Assembly: GCF_963678975.1 (NCBI RefSeq)
Contig: NC_089272.1
Location: forward strand, 57,854,713-57,918,712
Direction of reading: 5' to 3'
DNA: 64,000 nt
Origin: Dysidea avara
Taxonomy: Eukaryota > Porifera > Demospongiae > Dictyoceratida > Dysideidae
Numbering within the stretch: the stretch's first letter is position 1; every line of letters begins with the position of its first letter. The notes under the pieces were generated by a model that saw only the letters and a program-made list of their open reading frames with translations, did not search any database and was not told the origin of the DNA. Shown one piece after another: positions 39,958 through 49,624 of the stretch. The translations under genes and the position numbers were made by a program.

Positions 39958-40910
39958 ACTCTTATGGTTGGGTTCAAGCTATGAGCAAATATCAAAATAC
40001 TGGAGTGCACATTAGTAAACCAATTGCACTCACGGACAAAATCTGAAGGACAAGGTCCGCTATCATTAGCAAATGATCCGTTACAGGGTTCAGAAAACTT
40101 GAGTCAACCATAGATCCTTTGATCTATGACTCAACGTATACACAACTCACGTGCACGTGCCTACGTGTCACTGAATACACTTGTCTCCTGGCGTAAGTCA
40201 GTTCCGCGAAGCCAACTATTATAGCACCATAAATTAGCATAGTCTGTAGCAAAATCTCACCTTACGATGCATTTTTCAGGTTCCTCCTGCAGGCTTGGCT
40301 GTCGCTAAAAAATACAACCTGGACTGGTAGTCGATGCAAAAATTGTAGTTACCTTGGTGATACAATATTTGGCGCTGTTTCGGTGAAGTTGTAGCTTTTT
40401 ACGCTCTTTCAACCTTCGTTCAAAACAGCGGTAGAGCCTGAAGTGACTGCAGAGTACCTTTGGGAAAGTGGTACCTTCGCTATTTCAGTCACTCGAGCTC
40501 AGTGGAACGTCCGAAGGAAGGAAGGAAACCTGAGGGACTGAGAAGCCAGTATCAACCTGACAACCCGTAAGTAAACGGGTTTCCTGACATGTTAGACACT
40601 TTTCTTGCAGTTGTCGTAATTTAGTCCCAGAGGCTGACTGCACTTACTTCATTGAAGACCTCGTTGAAGACTAAGATAAGAAACCCATGGCAGCGGCCGG
40701 GGAATACGTCAGAGCAGTAGGTATTGGAAGCTGTGTAGTGACTAACTTTACATTTTCCCAACAGCCATGGGAATACTCACTGACGAAAATTCTACTACAC
40801 AGGTGTGGAAAATATTTTGTGGTTTGGTAATTAAAGTGCAATGCTCCAATTGATTTTAGGTCAGCGACCATATCCAAAATCACATTGCAGTGCCGTTGGT
40901 CTACTGACTT
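39958..40910. other. Unassigned, moderately GC-rich sequence
   Basis: No repeat ends and no recognisable protein. It contains a palindromic TCAACCATAGATCCTTTGAT... phrase near 40105 and intron-like GTAAGTAAAC at ~40569, so it could be the 5' part of an unrecognised gene continuing into 40912-41480. Confidence 0.3.
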
Positions 40911-40911
40911 G

Positions 40912-41480
40912 TATACACTTCAGTGTTCTATGCAAGGTATTGAATGTGTTCCCAATTATATTTCTTTCTACTCTTCAACTGTAGGTGTAGCTATCTGAAA
41001 GACGACAATGTTGGCTACTTTGCTGTGCATACAATGGCAGGTAAAAAACAGTTTATTGTGACAATGATATTTGATGTTTGTGCTGTTTTAGACGAAACGT
41101 GGCATAGCCGAGTAATGGCATGGTGGTGTAAGCTTGTAGCTGTCATCTTCAACATTTGGAGCAGACTGGACTTAATTGCCTCACAGTACCGTGTGCCTAT
41201 TGATTCATGTACAGTTGTTCTGTGCAAGGTAATGCCTGTGCTTTATCTGAAAGACGATGATGTTGGCTACTTTGCTGTGAATACAGTACAGGTAAAAATA
41301 TTTTATTTAACGATGCATGATTATTCAATGTTGTGTTATTTCAGACAAAGTGCAACATGGTCAAGCAACGACAGGTGGTATCAGTAGATTTGTTGCTGCC
41401 ATCTTCTTCATTGATCAGAACATCTAAGCAGACTAGACTCAACTGGCTTCCTCTACCTACAGAACAATTGTATTTTTTTG
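40912..41480 (+). repeat. Tandemly duplicated ~290-bp unit with splice-like borders
   Basis: Two diverged copies carry the same order: TTCTRTGCAAGGTA, then STATCTGAAAGACGAYRATG and TTGGCTACTTTGCTGTG, then a GTAAAAA donor-like site, then a TTTTAGAC/TTTCAGAC acceptor-like site. The shared open segment reads YLKDDxVGYFAVxT in both copies. It may be two duplicated exons of an unknown gene, or a non-coding duplication; I do not recognise the peptide. Confidence 0.45.
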
Positions 41481-41984
41481 TATGTATTTGTATTCATTTA
41501 AAGAATGAAATAACTGATTGTGGTAAAAAAAAAACAACATGTAAAATTGCGTAAAACTAACGAAAAAAAGTGTGTTGGGATTACAAGAACTTTTGTGTGT
41601 GTTACACACAAAAAAATGTGTAAATACTACGCATGTACCAGTGTGGTATTTGTGGCAACAATTTCACACAAAATTTTGTGTGATATATACACATCTGTTT
41701 TTACAGTGTACCAACTTGTGACTGCACTTATTACTCGTTACTCCCACTGTGTTTGGATGAATATACATGCCGTCGTGTGAGACTTGCTACCATGGCGGGC
41801 CACTGGAGAAGATTTTCATAGCAGTTATATCACAGTCACTGTTGTACAATTCTTACATTATTGTTGTGAAAACTATTTGGTATTCATGTGTCCTCTGTAT
41901 GTTGTAATTTCACGTGAAATTTTGTGTGGGGGTGCTATAAAATGCATGGTGACAATTGTAAAATTTTCAGGTGGTTTTGCACAC

Positions 41985-42300
41985 TTCCTTCAGCTATATG
42001 TGCTAATTACTTACAGCTTGTGTCAACAACTGGTAACCGCAGTTGTGCTCTGTGCCATTCTTTAAGCTGCGCCCTTATAGAGCAAATTACGTGGGGGCGA
42101 CTAATTTCAAAAATGCAGCACCATAGATTATAGTCTATAATCTATGGTAGCACACTTCTCTTTGTGGCTACATGCACTAATTAACTACACACAGCGACAG
42201 TTCATCAATAACCAGTGACCGCAGTTGTGCTCTACGTCATGCATTCTTCAAATTCCGAGTTAAATTCTTACAGGGAGCAAATTACGTGGGGGCGACTAAA
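41985..42300. repeat. ~190-bp direct duplication around a perfect 27-bp palindrome
   Basis: Copies share ACCGCAGTTGTGCTCT and GAGCAAATTACGTGGGGGCG. Between them, 42121-42147 is a perfect odd-centred palindrome (CCATAGATTATAG, T, then its complement). Confidence 0.6.
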
Positions 42301-43193
42301 TTCAAATTTCAAACTAGCCATTCTCGAAAACATATGTTTAAATTTTAGAACAGTTTAAAGACACATTGCCCTACTTGTCAAGCGAGTATTGCGGAAAACA
42401 ACAATATGGGGCTTGTATTTGGCGTCTAGGTCGACTGAGGACGACTGAAACTTCGTTTGGTGCTGAAATTACGACTGTGGGGTAATGATGTCTGGTGAAA
42501 TCAATGATGTGAATCTTGAGGCGATCGAGATAGTACTGAAGCGATAGCAGGGCAATCAATGTTCGGAATGCACAAAGGAACGCAATGCATGCACCTGCGG
42601 TTGCGTCTAACCGCATGCGGAAAAAAACGAAACATCCCCTTTCATGTCGGCAATCTCGATCACGAAACAGTCGGCATGGATTTGCTTCACTGCTTGTGTG
42701 GTAGTTACTAGTGACACGATGAGTTTAACTCTAGAGTTTCAGAGCGATAGCGTAAAAGACGGGTGAGTTATAGACAAGCCAAATTTGACAACGTTCGTTC
42801 CTGTAAAATCCTCACGGTAGTGGTCGCGTCATTTATTGTCTGCGGCGCGCGTTTCTGCTTTACTGGCCGCGCGACTCACTACCGTGAGTCTTGATAGTGT
42901 CATGGTGGATGGATTATTGTGGTGGGAGGCCTAAAGTACAGGCATAGACTTCTTAGTGTTCCATTTAGCTTTAAAAAGTATTTTTTATGCACTTGTGAAT
43001 AATATGAATTAAAGTTAATCAGAATTGACCAAGTATATAGTTAATTGTGTTACAAAAGTGAAATCCAAATGGATAAATACAAGCATTATTGTACTGAACA
43101 GTTGTTACGAACACTGCATAGTAGCCAGTAAATTATGATTATATTTTAGCGTATTTGAATTTTTAATAATATTACAGGTTGAAGACTCCTTAG

Positions 43194-43364
43194 CCTCATA
43201 CCTATTATTATGCTGATGCAGTAAGGGTTCAACCTGGTGCAGCATATGATGTTGTCCATGGTGATGTGAAGGACCACAGTTATGCTAACATCGATGTACA
43301 GGATTATCCAGTTAACAATACCGATGATAGCCCTGCAGAACATGACCCAGCCTATATTAAGTAA
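43194..43364 (+). CDS. Possible terminal exon of a receptor tail with tyrosine motifs
   Basis: After an acceptor-like GACTCCTTAG, 56 codons run to a TAA. The peptide is acidic and Tyr-rich, with motifs YYYADAV, AAYDVVHG, HSYANIDVQ and DPAYIK close to the C-terminus, resembling a cytoplasmic tail carrying SH2-type docking sites. No upstream exon was established; an ATG-GT block at 42719-42762 (MSLTLEFQSDSVKDG then GTGAG) is a candidate but is not linked by evidence. A chance open frame cannot be excluded. Confidence 0.35.
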   Translation, partial: PHTYYYADAVRVQPGAAYDVVHGDVKDHSYANIDVQDYPVNNTDDSPAEHDPAYIK

Positions 43365-44720
43365 CTAACTGTTGTCAATCTCAAACATTCAAATGTAGCT
43401 GACTATAGCTAATAGTTGTGCATTTATACTGTAGGTAGTAGTTATTATAAGAACTTACATGTGTACTAGTTATCTTGTACATTTGTACTGCGGCCATTAT
43501 TATTAATTTTGTCAATTTCTGAGACTCAATATTTTGATTTGCTTTTAAATGTTGACTTACATAACACATAGCTTACATAAAGATTCATTTGTTATCACAG
43601 AAAATGCAGCCATGGCTTCTGTACAAGTAACCATGAATGGTGTAATGACAATTTACATGTATAAATCTGCATGCCTTTATCCACTTCCAGCTCTTAATAG
43701 TAAAGAGCAGGTGAACAAAGAATGAGAAAGTTACCAACAATTATCAGAACATCGTTGTCATGAAGGTAGTGATAATGACAACACTATTAACCAATCATAT
43801 TAAAAATTTAATGTCTTATTTGCTAATTTGCAATCTTCAAATTAATTTGTGGCTGGATTTGTGAATAGGTACCTTTACCACACATTTACATACCAGCAAA
43901 CAAAATGATGTAACACTTGACTCATTATACTGATTAACTTGCTCTTACTTTCAAAATGTAGCCAGATACTGTAGCTGCACTCATGGAATGATCAAAAAGT
44001 TATGACTTAATAGACTTATGAAGCTTCGACGTTCAAACAATGGGTCTGATTTTGTGTATGAAAAAGGTATACACCTATTTGCATATCCAGCCACATTTGT
44101 ATACTTAGTCTATGAGATGTGTATGATGCTGTAGTCTGGATAATTATATTTTGAGTCACTCTTTGCTAACAGTTACTCTAACCTACCAGGGAATTCTCTC
44201 ATTGTCCTTCATGGCTGATTGTCATAGTTGTTATGACTACTCTAGTATCCTCTGTTAGAACTGGAGTTGAATGATTAGTGATAGTTGTTCTTTACTACTG
44301 GATGGATAATTGCTGTTACTGGAGGACTGTTGTTTGTCACATACTGAAATGTGGGTGTGACTGTGCTCATGTAGGCCTTTTTTCTTGATCTTGCTGCACT
44401 ACCTGAGGAATTGTGAAAGGGTGCAGTTGTTGCAGAATGTAGGCATGGCTTATTTTAGCCTATGAAGAGATTGTTGTAATGCCATCACAAGTAAAGAGCT
44501 TCTAAAACACAACTCCAGGAAATAAATTTTAAGATTTTATCAAGAATTTTAGACAGTTATTACAGATTAGTTGACTACTCTATTGGAGTACCTCGATCTT
44601 TGTTACTGTCTAAATAAATAGCGCCAAGGGGAAAAAGAGCATAACCCACCTCCCACATTTCCACAGCCATGATCACAAAGTGGAATATGTACATGTTTTG
44701 ATCTATGCATATACATAGAT
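43365..44720. other. Intergenic, nothing firmly recognised
   Basis: A segment at ~43850-44110 resembles the TGACCGGATTTGCGAA repeat family seen at 27640 and 6590. A CTCTATTGGAGTACCTCGAT motif is at ~44580. No gene is supported. Confidence 0.4.
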
Positions 44721-44726
44721 TAAAAA

Positions 44727-44992
44727 AACATGCTGTCTCCTATTGGATAGAAATCCATCGGTCCATCTTAGGTCACTAATAATTCCATGATATTATAACA
44801 TTGAACATTTGTGTGGTACAGTGTCAAAACTTTTAACAACAATACACAGATAATACAACGCACCAAGCCAACTAAGAATTAATTCACAAAAATTTACTCC
44901 TTGTGAAATATGTTCTGTTTACTATCACTAAAACATATTAAAATTTTGTATTATGATAGAAACAGCATAATGTGGAGACAGCATGTTGTTTT
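44727..44992. mobile_element. Short inverted-repeat element, AACATGCTGTCTCC ends
   Basis: AACATGCTGTCTCC at ~44728 is matched by GGAGACAGCATGTT at ~44974. Length is about 265 bp. No clear target duplication, and the interior is AT-rich. Confidence 0.45.
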
Positions 44993-45334
44993 GTTCATCT
45001 ATGCTTTCATCTATCTTATATATAGTAATCGTGACACAATGATCTTGTTATAATAACACCCAATCACCAGACGCAAAATAAAATCACCATCAACTAATTG
45101 TAATTATTAATGTTCCATAGTGTCACATGATGTGATGATAATATCTTCCTACATACAGGTACATGTAATTAGAACATGTTCATTGTAGTAATTGTAGCTC
45201 ACATGATCTGGATGGGTGTGATCAATCTACACGATGCTGCACTGATGTGTCCTATTACCATGACAACAGTAATCACCATGACAACAGTGGTACGCACACC
45301 CATACCTGGATGCTCCACTATTCAGTTGGATATT

Positions 45335-45690
45335 CTGGCCTGTTGTCATTGTAACACATTATTACATCACACAGCCTCCTACCTGTGGTCTCATCTTGCC
45401 TTACAAGATCATTTTCACTACTAGCATCCTGTTGTGTGTTCTCTTGTTGTAACTGCTGTTACCATAACAGCAATCAATATGTATATTACAGAACACAACC
45501 TCTTGTCTTACAAGTTGGTCATTATCTTCACTACATGTAAAATATTTTTCATCACTCTCCTGCTTTGTGGTCTCTTTTTGTCTTGACGTCTGTTACCATT
45601 ACAGTCTGTATTACAACATGTATCACAACCTCTTATTACCTCTTGTATCTTCCTCTTTTCCAAGGTGATCATCATCCAATTCACTTCATC
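45335..45690 (-). repeat. Three diverged ~100-bp tandem units at the 3' end of the NLR gene
   Basis: Shared phrases are CTGTTACCATNACAG, ATTACANCA, CACAACCTCTT and ACAAGNTGGTCAT. The copy nearest the gene is part of its last coding exon. Confidence 0.45.
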
Positions 45691-48600
45691 ATCATTCCGA
45701 TAGTCTTCATCACCCCTTAGTTTACTGAAGACCTTATCATAAATAACAACTTCTTGACAGACTCCTTTGTCCACAGTTGACTGTAGTATCACACAAGCTC
45801 CCTTCACAGTGACGGGATTACCTGACACATCTAATATCTTAACACTATTGTTGACTAGTAATCCTGCTGCAAGTGATTGTGCTCCAGCAAGAGTAATGTC
45901 ACAAACACTAATATACAATTTACTAATCTGACTGTTACTAAGTGCTCCTGCAATGGCGGTGATGCCATCATCGCCAATATTGTTGGCTTTCATCTCAAGG
46001 ACTTGTAGTGAACACTTCACCATGAACACTTCACTGATACAAGTGGCACCTGTAGTGATCATAACAGTAATGATCAAGAAACTATATAAATTAACCACAA
46101 CACAATTTGTTGTAATTCCAAACACTATCAGGCTACCTTTTGCTGTTAATCCACAGAGTGGTACCCTCAACTCAGTCAGAATGTTATGGTATTTGAGTTC
46201 ACTTGATATTAATGACATCCCATCATCACCAATATTAAGATTAACACGAAATTCTAACCTCTTAATGAGGCCCTACCTGTAATTATAACAGTAAAGACAA
46301 TCACACACAGCTCAGTGAAGTGTGGTCAATTCACTAACAGCAATGGTCACTCAGTTTATCAACAGTTAACAGTGGGGGCTTACTTGTTTTCACAATCTTC
46401 ATTATGTTTACCAGCCCATCAATGGTGAGATCATTATTGTACCTGAGGGGTAACACTTCCAGTAGTGCAGCATTGTTGTTGTGGTAATGCTTTGCTAACA
46501 ATTCAGCTTCTTTGTCTCCAATATGACACTCCACCAAGTGCAACTCTGAAACTGGATAACATGACATCACATGGGAGATACACACAATATCGTAAGGTAG
46601 TAAACTGCCCCTTATATCCAATCTGATGGGTGTAACTGGTTGAGGTGGACTAGTTTGTTGACTCTCATACAAACACTTCACTGCTGTTCTACAATCACTG
46701 TATTCTCCAGAAAACACAAACCAGAACATTTCACTAGACACTATTCCTGTTACTCAAAACAAAAATATGAAAACATTAGGATACCCACTAAAGTGTTTAC
46801 TCAGTAGACGTTGCTGTTCTTTTGTTGATAATGTTGAAATATAAACGGTGCACAAGAATTCCTGAATGGTTAAGTGTGAAAAATTGTACATGATAGTCTC
46901 TGTGGGTAACTGGTGAGTGTGTGTAGCTTTGAAAAGACCATACCCATCCCACTCAGCTGTCATCTCTATACTACATTCCTTCAGGTCTGCCACAGTAAAG
47001 ATGATCTTTGGATCCTTCCACTTAGTCCATCCTCTTTCAGAGTACCAGTTAAAGAAACCCCGATAAGCTAATGTACACAATAACAATAATGTCTGCACTG
47101 CTTCTTTGGGAACACTTGTTAACACTTTACTCAATATCTCCTCCGCACTATTAACTGCTGCTACAGTTGAATACATTTGCTTCTTCTTCTTCTTAATTTC
47201 TCTCTCTACTGTCATCAGGGCCGCCCAGAGAAATTAAGGGGCCCAGGGCAAAGAGTTAAAGTGGGGCCCTACACCCAAGTTGTAAGGTGAAGACCAAAAA
47301 AAAAAAAAAAAAAAAAAGGTCATAACCTGCTGGCAATGACAATAACTACCCATCACCAACCATATCTCCTTATCTATAAGCTTGCTACACTGCTCCTCTG
47401 AAGAATACTGTGATTGCTCTATTAGAGTATTTAGATCTGACTGCTCTATTAGAGTATATCGATCTTTTAAACAGGTATTCAGGGGGTCCTTCATGGGGCC
47501 TCCTGGGGCCCCTTTCAGGCTGGGGCCCGGGGCAAAATGCCCCAGTTGCCTCCCCTGTGGGCGGCCCTGACTGTCATCACAATGAATAGTTGGTACAGTT
47601 TTGTAATGGTGGATGGAAGCTTCTTCTCACTACCCTCAAATATTTCAACAATCATCTTTAAATTCATAGGCACATATGACAAACTCTCTAAATGAGGATA
47701 CTCTTTCAACTGCTGTGAAAACTCCTCAACATATTTCACATCATTGGGAAATGACCTCTTCACAAACTTTTGGATTTCTTCTTTACCAAATCCTACTATC
47801 TCTACTCTCCTGCCTGCATCCAGCTTCTCACAAGCATGTGGTCTTGATGTGATCATTATTGTGACTTTCTCCAACAATGTACACTGCTTTACTACACGTA
47901 CTAAAAATGGATCACTCTCTCGATGTTCAGCTGCCATCTCATCCAATCCCTCCAGGATCACTAGACATTTGCTACCTACTGACTCTTTCACTTGCTTGTA
48001 TGTCTCTTCTCCAATGTGCTCCACCATTGCTTCTTCAATTGACCTTTGCTGGACTGACCTTAACGGTATCAAGATCACAATATCAAAGTCCTCAGCTAAA
48101 AACCCATCCCTGTTAGCCCACTTCACACAGATCTCATTGGCAAGAGTCGTCTTGCCTATACCTGCATGCACAACTCATAAAACATCACTACGTACTATCT
48201 ATTCCCTCACCAGGACCTCCCATTACTAGTATCAGTCGAGGACAAGTTTTGTTCTGGTAGTGGAAGATGTCCCTCAGCTCACCAAGTTGTTCTTTCTTCA
48301 ACAATATTTCATCAACTTGTCCTTGTAATGTTAGCCTTGTTATCTCATCCAAGCTCTTATCTGCTCTTGTCACTTGTTCTCCTCTCACTAGAGCCAGTCG
48401 AATATAATAGTGTGGCCAGTCATTGGACAAGTGTCTGAGGTACCTGGCTTGTAACCTTCTAACACCTATTGGATTGTACTTCACTGCAGGACGTTTCAGT
48501 GTTATAGTAGATGAACAGACACATGTAGAGTACAAACAAGAGTTTATAATATGGAACACTAAAGTCTTGGTACAAATGACACAATACTGGCTTCTTACTC

Positions 48601-48886
48601 ACATTTCCCCAATTCTTCTGCTATGAACGATTGCCGCTTGTTCCTCCTCAAAATTTCTCCAGCGTGTCTGGTCCAGCGATACTTAGTTGATCAACAATAA
48701 TTCTATTCTTGTCCATTCTACTCATCCCCATCAGATGTACCCGTTCAGCGGCATTACGGCCTATCAACTTCTCCTGAACTATAGGTTGTCAATCACGTCG
48801 TCAGCATCCAAATTATCAACAATAAAATTGTGGTTGTTAGCCAACACTCTCTTCTGTTCCTGCAAGCTCATTTTCCCACTAGCCAT
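45508..48886 (-). pseudogene. CARD-NACHT-LRR (NLR-type) immune receptor gene, disrupted
   Basis: Coding blocks in minus-strand order: CARD-like exon 48886-~48610 (start MASGKMSLQEQ); linker/NACHT start, 48211-~48520; NACHT plus winged-helix exon 48161-46793; LRR-type exons 46741-46334, ~46270-46137 and 46049-45508. An intron splits the Walker A motif between GGPG and IGKTTLANE. Walker B is LVILEGLDEM, followed by a TIMITSRPHA sensor. The later part has YNFSHLTIQEFL, typical of NLR winged-helix regions, and NIGDDGI-type LRRs. NLRs are cytosolic pattern receptors, and expanded families exist in sponges. Damage: a stop/1-bp shift after DDVIDNL, another shift after TLEKF in the CARD exon, and a MITE at 47216-47569 within the NACHT exon. 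The remaining frames are otherwise open, suggesting recent loss or assembly indels. Some introns are only ~40-50 bp. Confidence 0.85.
47216..47569. mobile_element. hAT-type MITE, CAGGGCCGCCC ends, 8-bp target duplication ACTGTCAT
   Basis: Inverted ends are CAGGGCCGCCCAGAG and TGTGGGCGGCCCTG. ACTGTCAT is present on both sides (47208-47215 and 47570-47577). It splits a coding exon; removing it with one duplication copy leaves the NACHT-domain frame continuous. The interior has a poly-A tract and two CTCTATTAGAGTAT units. Confidence 0.93.
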
Positions 48887-49132
48887 CGTCTAGCTCCTTT
48901 ACCATGCAAATAGTTAACCATTGACTAAACCTGAATTAAACGCTACTCACCTGCTAGAATTGGCTACTAGAAAGTGATGACTCGAAGGATAGTGTCTGCT
49001 GATATCACTAATGGTTGTGTGTGTAGTAATAAGTGATGTTTGTAGTGTAAGTTAGCCACGCCCCGGAAGTGTGGGCACAAACATTATTGAAACGCTTTAA
49101 CCGTCTTCACAATGTGGCTGGTGTATTGCTAG

Positions 49133-49210
49133 CAGGGGCGGTTCTAGAAAATTTGCTGACTGGTTTCCATCTCAAAGGCACCAGGGGTGGAGTCCATTCT
49201 AAACATTTTA
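49133..49210. mobile_element. Truncated CAGGGGCGG-type MITE fragment
   Basis: It begins CAGGGGCGGTTCTAG and includes TGACTGGTTTCC and CACCAGGGGTGGAGTCC. No matching inverted end is seen, so it is a fragment. Confidence 0.35.
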
Positions 49211-49263
49211 ATTACAGCTATTTAGCTAAGTCATGAATAATATCGTCCTAATAAATTGTTTCA

Positions 49264-49314
49264 CAGTCATGATGATATGATATGATATGATTACAGGAAA
49301 AAAAAAGGCATAAG
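49264..49314 (-). mobile_element. LINE 3' tail, left side of the large insertion
   Basis: The minus strand reads CTTATGCC, a T-run, CCTGTAATC and then ATATC repeats (tail ATCATATC-like). Together with 58553-58872 it makes a continuous LINE 3' end once 49315-58552 and one CATAAG copy are removed. Short simple-repeat tails are typical of CR1/L2-type LINEs. Confidence 0.65.
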
Positions 49315-49560
49315 TACGGTGGCCGGTTCCGGGAGTTTCTCACTTGTTTCTCAGTTATTTCCGAGAAATTTCTCAGTTATTTCTTAGTTATTTCTCACTT
49401 CTCGGTTATTTTCTCACTTATTTTTCAAATGTTTCCCATTTCTCACTTATTTTCCCGATTATTTCTCACTTCTCAGTTGTTTTCCCAGTTATTTCTCAGT
49501 TACATTTCCCATTTCTCAGTTACCTTCTCAGTTATTTCTTATTTCTCAGTTGGCTTTTCA
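49315..49560 (+). repeat. Left terminal inverted repeat of the 9.2-kb transposon
   Basis: A unique outer ~30 bp (TACGGTGGCCGGTTCCGGGA...) is followed by about 18 variants of TTTCTCAGTTAT/TTTCTCACTT. The same order of variants is found in the right TIR. The first exon of the integrase gene starts ~65 bp further in, so the repeat may serve as promoter (inference). Confidence 0.9.
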
Positions 49561-49624
49561 GTGGTGTTTAGCAGCTACCAGCTACAGTACCAGACGAGAC
49601 TATACGCTGGCAACCTCCGCCTGC

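Noticed and set aside
45176-45424. 82-codon plus-strand frame
   Set aside because: It overlaps diverged tandem repeats tied to the NLR gene's 3' end and has low complexity (MTTVITMTTV).
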